In this document: positions 1 to 7,307 of the stretch, in pieces | Numbering within the stretch: position 1 is the stretch's first letter | Layout: every line of letters starts with the position of its first letter | Assembly (NCBI GenBank): GCA_032126435.1 | Contig: JAQBBE010000287.1 | Coordinates: 1-14,310, forward strand | Length of the DNA stretch: 14,310 nt | Direction: 5' to 3' | Origin: JAAXQD01 sp032126435 | Lineage (GTDB): Bacteria > Desulfobacterota > Desulfobacteria > Desulfobacterales > UBA11574 | Notes under the pieces: model-generated | What the model was told of the DNA's origin: nothing | Databases searched by the model: none | Seen by the model: the letters and a program-made list of their open reading frames with translations, nothing else | Program-made: the position numbers and the translations under genes

Positions 1-22
1 TCCTTTAACTGGAGGAACCTTT

Positions 23-1834
23 ATGGATGGTTTTTACGGAAGGTTTTTGAAAATCAATCTAACGGACAATCAATTCGATGTGGTGACCCTAAATGAAGAG
101 ATTCTTTTGAAATATCTTGGGGGGAAGGGTCTGGCTTCATATCTTCTTTATTCCATAAATCCTCCGGGTGTCGATCCTCTGTCACCGGATAATTGCCTGA
201 TTTTTGCAACCGGGCCCATCACCAACAGCCGGATATGGGGATCAAGCCGGTATGGCGTCTTTGCCAAATCCCCCCAGACCGGTTTTTTTTCTGAATCTTA
301 TGCCGGCGGAAAAGTACCGGAAGCCGTCGATTCAACAGGGTTTGACGCCATTGTAATTGTCGGAAAAAGTCAGCGCCCGACGGTTGTTGTCATACAACCT
401 GATGGTGTCGAATTCAATGATGCTTCAGGTATTTGGGGGATGGATACGTATCAGACCGAAGATACCGTGAATCAACAATTCGGCAGTGTCGGCGGAGGAA
501 CAGCAAAATCCGGTGCCGTTGTCATCGGTCCGGCAGGAGAGAACCTTGTTCGTTTTGCTCTTATCGAGAACGATTACTGGCGATCGGCCGGAAGGACCGG
601 GGTCGGTACCGTCATGGGATCAAAGAATCTCAAGGCCATCGTATTCAAGGGAGATAGAAAGCGTTCCCTTTTCCATAAGGAACATGTACGGCAGTTTTCA
701 AAAGCAGTTGCTGAAGAATCGAAAAACAACCCTGTTGTTCAGGCTTACAGGACCATGGGTACCCCCATGATGGTGAAAACCATCAATCAGGCCATGGCGT
801 TTCCCACAAAATATTGGTCTGAAAGTTTTTTTGATAAATGGGAAAATATCGGTTCAGAAGCCTTGCACAACCAGTGCCGTGTTCAGCCGCGTGCCTGCTC
901 AAAATGCTTTATCGCATGTGGTCGGATGACCACTGTGTTAAGCGGGCGCCATGCCGGCCTCAAGATTGAAGGGCCCGAATACGAGACGATATTTGCTTTT
1001 GGGGGTCTTTGCATGATCGACAGCATCGAGGAGATCGCTTATTTGAACGATATTTGTGACCGTCTCGGTATGGATACAATATCCGCGGGGAATCTGTGTG
1101 GATTTGCCATTGAGGCTGCCAAACGGAAGAAAATAGATTTTCATATCGATTATGGAGATGTCGATGGCATAGCCGCTCTGCTCGAACAAATTGCAGCAAG
1201 GCAGGGCATCGGAGACATCCTGGCCCGAGGGATTCGATATGCAGCAAAAGCCTGGAACCTTGAAGACATAGCTGTTCACGTTAAGGGCCTTGAGCCGCCG
1301 GGTTATGATCCCAGAGTACTCAAAGGCAGCGGGCTTGCTTTTGCCGTTGCAGACCGCGGCGCATGTCATTTAAGGGCGACGTTTCATAATCCTGAGTTGA
1401 AAGGGGTGATCGATCCTGAAATCATCACGGGAAAAGCCGAGCTTCTGGTGGATTTTGAAGATCGCCTGACGCTGATGGACACCTTTATTCTATGCCGATT
1501 TTACAGAGATATGTATCCCTGGGAACGGTTGGGACAGATCATCCAAATGACCACCGGCTTGAAGCAGAACAAAGCCCAATTGCAGAACAAAGCTTCTGAA
1601 ATATCTACGCTGATTCGTTGCTTTAACATACGGGAAGGGCTTAAACCCGAAGATGATTCGCTTCCAAAACGTTTTCACGAAGACATCCTTAAAACAGGGC
1701 ACGTCATTACCGAAACGGAGCTTGAGGTGATGCTGAAGGAATACTATCATCATAGAGATTGGGACGAAAGGGGACGTCCTGAAAAGAGACCGGACATCCC
1801 TTCTTCTGAACCGATATCGCGAAATCTTCTATGA
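23..1834 (+). CDS. Aldehyde ferredoxin oxidoreductase (AOR) family protein
   Basis: This 603-residue protein belongs to the tungsten/molybdenum bis-pterin AOR family, cytoplasmic enzymes that oxidise aldehydes or related substrates and pass electrons to ferredoxin. The N-terminal AOR domain (about 1-210) has the GGKGLA segment near residue 33 and the ATGP and GSSRYG segments near 62-78. Four cysteines sit where the family binds its 4Fe-4S cluster: C292, C295 and C299 (CSKCFIAC) and C491 (ILCRF). The GPEYET motif at 317-322 and H449 match the residues placed near the active site in Pyrococcus AOR. Length is normal for the family. GGAGG at 11-15 lies seven bases before the ATG and supports this start. 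No ferredoxin, MoaD-like or partner-subunit gene follows; anything upstream is outside the window. Family assignment is firm. The substrate is unknown, since AOR paralogues include aldehyde, formaldehyde, glyceraldehyde-3-phosphate and aromatic acyl-CoA enzymes. Confidence 0.95.
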   Translation: MDGFYGRFLKINLTDNQFDVVTLNEEILLKYLGGKGLASYLLYSINPPGVDPLSPDNCLIFATGPITNSRIWGSSRYGVFAKSPQTGFFSESYAGGKVPEAVDSTGFDAIVIVGKSQRPTVVVIQPDGVEFNDASGIWGMDTYQTEDTVNQQFGSVGGGTAKSGAVVIGPAGENLVRFALIENDYWRSAGRTGVGTVMGSKNLKAIVFKGDRKRSLFHKEHVRQFSKAVAEESKNNPVVQAYRTMGTPMMVKTINQAMAFPTKYWSESFFDKWENIGSEALHNQCRVQPRACSKCFIACGRMTTVLSGRHAGLKIEGPEYETIFAFGGLCMIDSIEEIAYLNDICDRLGMDTISAGNLCGFAIEAAKRKKIDFHIDYGDVDGIAALLEQIAARQGIGDILARGIRYAAKAWNLEDIAVHVKGLEPPGYDPRVLKGSGLAFAVADRGACHLRATFHNPELKGVIDPEIITGKAELLVDFEDRLTLMDTFILCRFYRDMYPWERLGQIIQMTTGLKQNKAQLQNKASEISTLIRCFNIREGLKPEDDSLPKRFHEDILKTGHVITETELEVMLKEYYHHRDWDERGRPEKRPDIPSSEPISRNLL

Positions 1835-1977
1835 TGGATTTTCCTTTCATATGTTGCAAAAGCATCTCCAATGCTTATTGTTAAATCCAGCACAATTTTT
1901 TCTGAAAGCAATATTGAAGAATTCGTAAAAATAACAACGCATTCTGTTGATCTTTATAAAAAATTGGAGGACAATCG

Positions 1978-2655
1978 ATGACTTTTGAAACCAAAGAACA
2001 AGTTTTAGAAAAGGTCCTTTCCCAGGACAAAACGCTGTGCCCTCACTGCGGCGTGAAAATGAATATATGGGAGGTCCCACCGTTTAGCTTCAGCGACGGT
2101 CTCGGATGGGGAACCCCTTACCTGTTTGTATGCTTTAATGATGAGTGTCCGCTGTATGTCAATGGATGGAAAAACCTGGAAGAAAATTATGCGCATAATG
2201 CTTCATACCGGTGCATGAACTATCCAGGAACACAGCAGTTTGAATGCATCCCTGTATTCAGCCCCATGGGGGGCACGGGGCAAATAATCGACGAACAGGT
2301 TCTGGTCGAGCAAGAAATGTTGAAAGAAAAAATTAAACGCGGATTTTCTATTCTTACGGATGCATATTTGTCCAAAGACTGCGTCACGGTGGTCAGGATG
2401 CTTCTTGATGCAACCGAGCCCCAACGCGTCCGTTTAAAAGCGGCGGAAATGGTGGGTGACATCGGGGAACTGGAAGCCATAGAACCGATCAAGAATGTAA
2501 GGTTCGGCAATGAAATTATTCAGAAAAAAGTCGACGAATCCGTGCAGAAGATTCATGGACGATATTTTACCCGCGAATGTCCTTTTTGTGCGGAAATAAT
2601 AAAGAAAAGAGCAAAAATCTGCAAACATTGCGGACAAGATGTGGCCGGGCAGTGA
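1978..2655 (+). CDS. Hypothetical protein with two zinc ribbons and a HEAT-like middle
   Basis: I recognise no named function. The 225-residue protein starts with a zinc-ribbon-like module: C21/C24 (CPHC) pairs with C52 and C57, with aromatic and glycine-rich sequence between. The C-terminus has a second, compact double-CxxC ribbon, C201/C204 (CPFC) and C215/C218 (CKHC), of the zinc-ribbon type seen at the ends of many bacterial proteins. Residues about 115-195 are helical and resemble a HEAT repeat (RLKAAEMVGDIGELEAIEPI), suggesting a protein-interaction segment. There is no signal peptide or membrane segment, so it is probably cytoplasmic. GGAGG at 1966-1970, seven bases before ATG, supports the start. 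It is separated from the AOR gene by 143 bases, so it may be transcribed on its own. It converges with the Nudix gene. A regulatory or adaptor role is possible but is only inference. Confidence 0.85.
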   Translation: MTFETKEQVLEKVLSQDKTLCPHCGVKMNIWEVPPFSFSDGLGWGTPYLFVCFNDECPLYVNGWKNLEENYAHNASYRCMNYPGTQQFECIPVFSPMGGTGQIIDEQVLVEQEMLKEKIKRGFSILTDAYLSKDCVTVVRMLLDATEPQRVRLKAAEMVGDIGELEAIEPIKNVRFGNEIIQKKVDESVQKIHGRYFTRECPFCAEIIKKRAKICKHCGQDVAGQ

Positions 2656-2704
2656 GGGTAATCTAAATTGAAGGATTTTTTTCGATCGGCAACTCAATTC
2701 GGCG

Positions 2705-3535
2705 TTATCCGTTTCCGGTAAGATAATTTTCAGCCAGAGATCCGTAGACAACCGGGAGCGATTCAATGGCCGGTGGTTTGAATCCAAAGACGATTTCGAG
2801 AAAAACCATTGTTATGCGAAAGGTTGCACCCCAAAGCACTTCATGGCCATCTGGATACTTATGGACAAAACAGGGATAGTCTTTCATATTCGGATGGCTG
2901 CCGTTTTTATTCGACCTACCGATATGTAATCGATAACGTGCATAATGAGACGGGTTCAAAAGATTCCGTAAGGGAATGTGAACGACCCTTTCCACCTCCC
3001 AGTTCGGGAAAAATCGCTTTTGACGGCCGATCCAGCAAACCATAGGGTAGATCACCTTCCGAAACATCACAAGCTGTTGTGACGGAAGAGGTCCCAAAAA
3101 CCTCACTCCCAGAGGGTTTAAGCGCATTTCTTCAACACTTTCTCTTAAACAGGTGGCAAACAGTAATGCCAGACTTTGGGCCTCGTATGAATGGTGTTTG
3201 TGCCACCGTGGCCAATGCGACCACCGTGTCAAAGGAGATCCCGGTACGTATAAAAGCTTTGCAAGAATGGAATCAAGTGGAGAAGATATGCTTCCACCCG
3301 GACAGCAAAGGTCGCCCGGCTGTTTTACCTTAAGGGACCGTTTGTTCAAAATCAAACAGGGTTTTGGAGCAGATCGTTTTTCTTCGTCATAAAGACCCAG
3401 CAAAAACAGCACGGCAGACGATATTGCCGAATCTTTAATCCCTTCTGAAAAAATGGGATCCTGACGATTTTTTTTATGAAGTGCATTGGTTATTCGTTCA
3501 ATAAAGGCGGTGGTGTTTCCGAAAGAATTCATCAT
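2705..3535 (-). CDS. Nudix hydrolase, CoA pyrophosphatase (NudL)-like, with insertion in the Nudix box
   Basis: This 276-residue protein resembles NudL-type Nudix enzymes, which cleave CoA and acyl-CoA to phosphopantetheine and adenosine 3',5'-bisphosphate. Family-like segments appear in order: LNKRSLKVKQPGD (63-75), then PGG (79-81), then LRESVEEM (130-137), then LGPLP (147-151), and LWGATFRI (234-241), matching the WGaT segment of NudL. The Nudix box is split. In the family GG lies about 12-14 residues before RExxEE, but here about 50 residues separate G81 from R131, including a Trp/His-rich stretch (RWSHWPRWHKHH, 104-115). M137 occupies the place of the usual glycine after EE. Two ATG codons stand in tandem (3535 and 3532), behind only a weak G-rich ribosome-binding site. 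Because the box is altered, activity is uncertain: it may be a diverged active enzyme or a catalytically impaired relative. Confidence 0.8.
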   Translation of the reverse strand: MMNSFGNTTAFIERITNALHKKNRQDPIFSEGIKDSAISSAVLFLLGLYDEEKRSAPKPCLILNKRSLKVKQPGDLCCPGGSISSPLDSILAKLLYVPGSPLTRWSHWPRWHKHHSYEAQSLALLFATCLRESVEEMRLNPLGVRFLGPLPSQQLVMFRKVIYPMVCWIGRQKRFFPNWEVERVVHIPLRNLLNPSHYARYRLHIGRSNKNGSHPNMKDYPCFVHKYPDGHEVLWGATFRITMVFLEIVFGFKPPAIESLPVVYGSLAENYLTGNG

Positions 3536-3688
3536 TTTTATTCACCCATGGGCATTTCACCAACAATTATATTCTGATCTATACCATATGGCCGGGAAAA
3601 GATGTCATTTTTTATTCAACTCATTCATTCTTAAACTTTTTGCAAGAATAGGTTAAGTCGCAGTTCAATAAACCACAGGAGAAACATC

Positions 3689-5074
3689 ATGAAGGTCATT
3701 AAAATCGGCGGCGGCTGTTTAAAGGGGAGAAAGAATATCGGGCGGATTCTTGAACTTGTTGCAAGCCGTGGCCGCGGTCATATTTTTGTGGTTTCTGCAC
3801 TGAACGGGGTAACTGATTTTTTGATCGACAGCATGTCTTCCGCCCTTGAGGATGAGGGGAATATCCCTGCTATTATCGACCGACTGAACACCAAGCACAT
3901 GCTCATTGCCCGCCATCTCATGCCCAAGGGTAATATTCTAAAAAACTTTAGGCGGGATCTTAATAAGTCGTTAAGCAAGCTCGAGCGTCTCTATTACGGG
4001 CTCAGCTTTACCCGGGAAATTACACCAAGAATTCGGGATATTGTTTCCAGTTTTGGTGAACGATTTTCTGCGGTACTCCTTTCCAGTGTACTACGCTCCC
4101 AAAGCATTCAAGCCACATACCGTATGCCGGATAAAATCGGCTTGATCACTGACGGCAAGTTCGGTGATGCCACAGTCAATTTGGTGGAAACGACTAAGAA
4201 TTTCCAGCAGAACATAAAGCCCTTGATGAAACGGGACGTAATTCTTTTTATTCCCGGCTTTTTTGGGATCAGTGGGGACGGCGAAATCACGACATTCGGT
4301 AGGGGCGGCAGTGACTATTCTGCGGCTGTGGTTGCGGCAGCCATGCAGGCGGAAATCCTGGAGGTCTGGAAAGATGTTGACGGCTATATGAGCGCTGATC
4401 CGGATTTTGTTCCGGAGGCACAGCTTATTCCGAGGCTGTCCTACGATGAAGCCGCTGAACTTTCCTATTTTGGTGCCAAAATTCTTCACCCGAGGACGGT
4501 GGAACCGTTAAGGAGAAGCCGTGTAAATATTGCCGTCAAAAACACCTTAAACCCGGATGTCGCCGGGAGCGTGATTACGAGCCGAAGCCGAAAATCAAAA
4601 AACATCATAAAAAGTGTAGCCCACGACGGCGATATCGGCATCCTTAAGGTTCACGCTTCAGGGGTCGGTGCTCGACTCGGGATCCTCTCTCTGGTGGCCA
4701 AGCAGATCGCCGAAAGCGGTATCAATATCAAATCTGTGGTCACATCTCAAACCTGTATCAGCCTGCTGCTTGCACTCAAGGATCTTGAGCCCGGCTTCCG
4801 CGCCCTGAAGTTAATGCATCCTAAACCTTATCGACGGCTGGAAAAAATTGAGGATGTGGCGCTGGTGAGTATTGTGGGCGGCGGACTCCTACAAAGCAAA
4901 GGGATTGCAGCAAAATGTTTTTCCGCTGTGGCCGAATGCCAGGTCAATGTTGAGATGATTTCATTCGGCCCTTCTCCGGTGGCGCTTTACTTTCTGGTGC
5001 GCAACAAAGATTTGCACTGCGCTGTTAATGCCATCCACAATAAATTTTTTTCTAAGAGCCGGCAAACGTTATAG
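3689..5074 (+). CDS. Aspartate kinase with C-terminal ACT domains
   Basis: This 461-residue protein is an aspartokinase, which phosphorylates L-aspartate in the first step towards lysine, threonine and methionine. The amino-acid kinase domain (about 1-295) carries VVSALNGVTDFL (34-45), SFGERFSA (121-128), FGRGGSDYSA (203-212), KDVDGYMSADP (228-238) and LSYFGAKILHPRT (258-270), all hallmark aspartokinase segments. Two regulatory ACT domains follow, at about 315-375 and 390-455. There is no homoserine dehydrogenase domain, so it is monofunctional. The N-terminal substrate loop reads KIGGGCL (5-11) where most family members have KFGGTSV, a notable change close to the active site. AGGAG at 3677-3681 lies seven bases before the ATG. 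It is followed by a prenyltransferase and an M20 hydrolase, not by other aspartate-family genes. ACT domains suggest feedback control by lysine or threonine, but the effector cannot be read from sequence. Confidence 0.92.
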   Translation: MKVIKIGGGCLKGRKNIGRILELVASRGRGHIFVVSALNGVTDFLIDSMSSALEDEGNIPAIIDRLNTKHMLIARHLMPKGNILKNFRRDLNKSLSKLERLYYGLSFTREITPRIRDIVSSFGERFSAVLLSSVLRSQSIQATYRMPDKIGLITDGKFGDATVNLVETTKNFQQNIKPLMKRDVILFIPGFFGISGDGEITTFGRGGSDYSAAVVAAAMQAEILEVWKDVDGYMSADPDFVPEAQLIPRLSYDEAAELSYFGAKILHPRTVEPLRRSRVNIAVKNTLNPDVAGSVITSRSRKSKNIIKSVAHDGDIGILKVHASGVGARLGILSLVAKQIAESGINIKSVVTSQTCISLLLALKDLEPGFRALKLMHPKPYRRLEKIEDVALVSIVGGGLLQSKGIAAKCFSAVAECQVNVEMISFGPSPVALYFLVRNKDLHCAVNAIHNKFFSKSRQTL

Positions 5075-5153
5075 TTTCTTTGTTTTGAAATTTATGCTTA
5101 AAGTTCAAAATTCGGATCTTAGAATTTTGATATTGGCTTGTATTTCAAAGAAA
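5075..5153 (+). repeat. Nested inverted repeat (long hairpin) between aspartate kinase and ubiA-like genes
   Basis: An inner perfect 9-base inverted repeat, TCAAAATTC (5105-5113) and GAATTTTGA (5122-5130), encloses an 8-base loop. Outside it, TTTCTTTG (5075-5082) plus GAAAT (5087-5091), interrupted by TTTT, is the reverse complement of ATTTCAAAGAAA (5142-5153). Together they could fold into one long stem with internal loops. It starts directly after the kinase stop codon and ends just before the ribosome-binding site of the next gene (GGAG, 5157-5160). A role in mRNA processing, attenuation or stability is plausible. It lacks the GC-rich stem and U-tract of a classical terminator. Confidence 0.6.
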
Positions 5154-5169
5154 GATGGAGACTTTATGA

Positions 5170-6072
5170 ATGGGTAATACACAAACCATGGCCATATTGG
5201 GTCCCATGCGGATACCCTTTCTAATACTGCCGCCGGTATGTGTTGCTGTAGGGGCAGCGACTGCATTCTGGTCGGGAATCGAATTAAATCTGCTTTATTT
5301 GGCACTCGCTTTTATCGGCGCTCTTTCGTCACATATCAGCGTAAATGCCTTCAACGAATATTATGACTTTAATAGCGGACTCGATTTCAATACTCGGCCT
5401 ACGCCGTTCAGTGGCGGAAGCGGTACGCTTCCCAAAAACCCTGAAAAAGCGCATTATGCACTGATTACCGCATTTGCTACACTGGCGACGACACTTTTTA
5501 TCGGTATTTACTTTTTGTTTATAAAAGGACTGTGGCTTTTACCCTTGGGGATTATCGGTATTATTGACATTGTCGTCTATACCCGATGGCTGACAAGAAG
5601 TCCTTTGATCTGCTTGATTGCTCCCGGGCTGGGCTTTGGACCTCTCATGGTAATGGGAACCGATTTTGTACTTTCAGGATCTTACTCTTGGACCGCCTTT
5701 ATCGCATCCCTGGTTCCGTTTTTCCTTGTGAGTGATCTGCTTCTTCTAAATCAGTTCCCGGATGTTGAGGCCGATAAAGGTGTCGGTAGAAATCATCTGC
5801 CCATTGTAATCGGGCGAAAGGCGAGCGTGAAGGTTTACGCTTTATTCCTTGCAGGCGCTTATATGTCCATCGTTTTAGGGTGGTTGGCCAGGATCTTGCC
5901 TCCTGAAAGCCTTGTGGCCCTTGTCACGATTGCCCTCAGCGTTAACATTGTTCGAGGAATTTCCAGATATGCCGATGATATCCCTGCATTGATTCCATAT
6001 ATGGGCCGGAATGTTATCTTGACCATATTAACCCCTGTCTTGCTTGCAATCGGCCTCTTTATCGGCCGCTGA
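5170..6072 (+). CDS. UbiA-family prenyltransferase (MenA-like)
   Basis: This 300-residue integral membrane protein belongs to the UbiA superfamily, which transfers polyprenyl chains to aromatic or other acceptors. Eight to nine hydrophobic segments span the chain. The first Asp-rich motif is N62-E-Y-Y-D66 ... G-L-D72, followed by NTRPTPFSGGSG (74-85). This resembles the NDYYD...GVD plus GGSG pattern of 1,4-dihydroxy-2-naphthoate prenyltransferase (MenA) more than that of UbiA. The second motif is N194-QFPD198-VEAD202, followed by GRNHLP (206-211). Both magnesium-diphosphate-binding motifs are therefore present. GGAG at 5157-5160, nine bases before ATG 5170, supports the start; a nearby ATG at 5166 is out of frame. 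A long inverted repeat separates it from the kinase gene, and an M20 hydrolase follows after 24 bases. Menaquinone synthesis is the favoured role, but no certain men gene is adjacent and other acceptors are possible. Confidence 0.88.
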   Translation: MGNTQTMAILGPMRIPFLILPPVCVAVGAATAFWSGIELNLLYLALAFIGALSSHISVNAFNEYYDFNSGLDFNTRPTPFSGGSGTLPKNPEKAHYALITAFATLATTLFIGIYFLFIKGLWLLPLGIIGIIDIVVYTRWLTRSPLICLIAPGLGFGPLMVMGTDFVLSGSYSWTAFIASLVPFFLVSDLLLLNQFPDVEADKGVGRNHLPIVIGRKASVKVYALFLAGAYMSIVLGWLARILPPESLVALVTIALSVNIVRGISRYADDIPALIPYMGRNVILTILTPVLLAIGLFIGR

Positions 6073-6096
6073 CAGGTTCTTATTGGGAGGAATAAA

Positions 6097-7272
6097 ATGT
6101 CTCAAAAATTGCCGGAGGATTTTTTCAATTGGCTTGTTGATTTGCGTCGCTGGTTTCATCGGTTTCCGGAACCGGCTTACAAAGAGGAAAAGACGGCGGC
6201 CAAAATTTGTGAAGTGTTAGAAGGGCTTAAGGTGCCGTTTCAATCGGGTGTGGGAGGAACCGGTGTGGTGGCAAAGCTCCGTGCAAAGCATAAAGGCCCT
6301 GTAATCGCTTATCGAGCGGATATGGATGCGCTGCCGCTTGAACAAGGAAATGCGGTTTCTTACAAATCCCAGAATGAAGGGTTCATGCATGCCTGCGGAC
6401 ATGACGGGCATATGACCATTGCACTGGGCATCATTCGCTGGCTGATTGAAAACGGATGGCGTCAGAACGGCTCCGGTGAAATCATATTTATATTTCAACC
6501 TGCAGAAGAAGGTGGGGCAGGCGCCATGGCGATGCTTGAAAGCGGTATTTTTGATTCGGAACCGGTTGAAGCCGCTTTTGCCGGACACATGTACCCTGAA
6601 TTTCCTGTGGGGCATATCGGAATTGCCCCTGAAGTCAGCAATGCGGCCGCAGATGCTCTTATTATCCGTTTGAAAGGCAAGGGCGGGCACGGTGCCTATC
6701 CGCATCATTGTAAAGATCCCATTGTTGCCGGTGCGCATCTGGTTGCACAAATTCAGTCGCTGATCAGTCGGGAACTCCCGCCCCATGAAAGTGCTGTGCT
6801 GAGTATCTGCCGTTTCCATGCCGGAACAGCATCAAACATTATCCCCGAGAACGCCGTATTGGAAGGAACCCTCCGAACCCTTAAACTCGACATTCGTGAA
6901 CAAATAATAAAACGCCTCCAAGATGTCGTGCAAGGTGTGGCTCGGTCGTTCAATATTTCAGCAACCCTTGAAGTGATACAAGGATATCCTGTTCTGGTAA
7001 ATGATCCAAAGCTCGTGAAACACACTTTGGCTTGCGCCGGGGATGTGCTGGGGACGGACGATGTCCACACCGGGCTCCCCAAAATGGGTGCTGAGGATTT
7101 TGCCTACTTTTGTCAGAAGTGGGGGGGTGTATTGGTCGGTCTTGGATGTCACGATCCGCGCAAAGGCTTTCAATACGGTCTACATTCCCCATATTTCGAT
7201 ATTGACGAAAGGGTTCTGGATGTGGGGACCCGGCTTTTCGGGCAAGTTCTCATGCGGTATATGGAAATTTGA
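6097..7272 (+). CDS. M20-family amidohydrolase/carboxypeptidase (N-acyl-amino-acid or hippurate hydrolase-like)
   Basis: This 391-residue protein is a metal-dependent amidohydrolase of the M20D type (hippurate hydrolase, N-acetyl-diaminopimelate deacetylase and IAA-amino acid hydrolase relatives). It removes acyl groups from N-acyl amino acids in the cytoplasm. Visible motifs are RRWFHRFPE near 17-25, YRADMDALP (72-80), HACGHDGHM (98-106), FQPAEEGG (133-140), AGHMYP (162-167), GKGGHGAYPH (194-203) and LHSPYFDIDE (362-371). Predicted metal ligands or catalytic residues are C100, H102, E137, E138, H164 and H363. Length is typical. GGGAGG at 6085-6090, six bases before the ATG, supports the start. 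It follows the prenyltransferase by 24 bases and is probably co-transcribed. With an aspartate kinase in the same run, a role in diaminopimelate/lysine metabolism (N-acetyl-DAP deacetylation) is attractive, but M20D substrates cannot be told apart by eye. Confidence 0.92.
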   Translation: MSQKLPEDFFNWLVDLRRWFHRFPEPAYKEEKTAAKICEVLEGLKVPFQSGVGGTGVVAKLRAKHKGPVIAYRADMDALPLEQGNAVSYKSQNEGFMHACGHDGHMTIALGIIRWLIENGWRQNGSGEIIFIFQPAEEGGAGAMAMLESGIFDSEPVEAAFAGHMYPEFPVGHIGIAPEVSNAAADALIIRLKGKGGHGAYPHHCKDPIVAGAHLVAQIQSLISRELPPHESAVLSICRFHAGTASNIIPENAVLEGTLRTLKLDIREQIIKRLQDVVQGVARSFNISATLEVIQGYPVLVNDPKLVKHTLACAGDVLGTDDVHTGLPKMGAEDFAYFCQKWGGVLVGLGCHDPRKGFQYGLHSPYFDIDERVLDVGTRLFGQVLMRYMEI

Positions 7273-7307
7273 AATGGGTTCCGGTAACTTCCAACCGATC
7301 CGGAAGA

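Noticed and set aside
1860..1876. AAGCAT/ATGCTT hairpin after the AOR gene.
   Set aside because: Six-base AT-rich stem without a T-tract directly after it; expected by chance in such sequence.
2666..2699. AATTGA/TCAATT pair enclosing a run of T between the zinc-ribbon and Nudix genes.
   Set aside because: The stem is short and AT-only and the T run is in the loop, not after the stem.
3566..3571. Perfect TATAAT on the minus strand upstream of the Nudix gene.
   Set aside because: No -35 element at 16-18 bases and no extended -10 TG; in AT-rich sequence this is likely chance.
7279..7305. TTCCGG/CCGGAA inverted repeat between the convergent M20 and PP-loop genes, a possible terminator.
   Set aside because: Six-base stem with a 15-base loop and no T-tract on the correct side for either gene.
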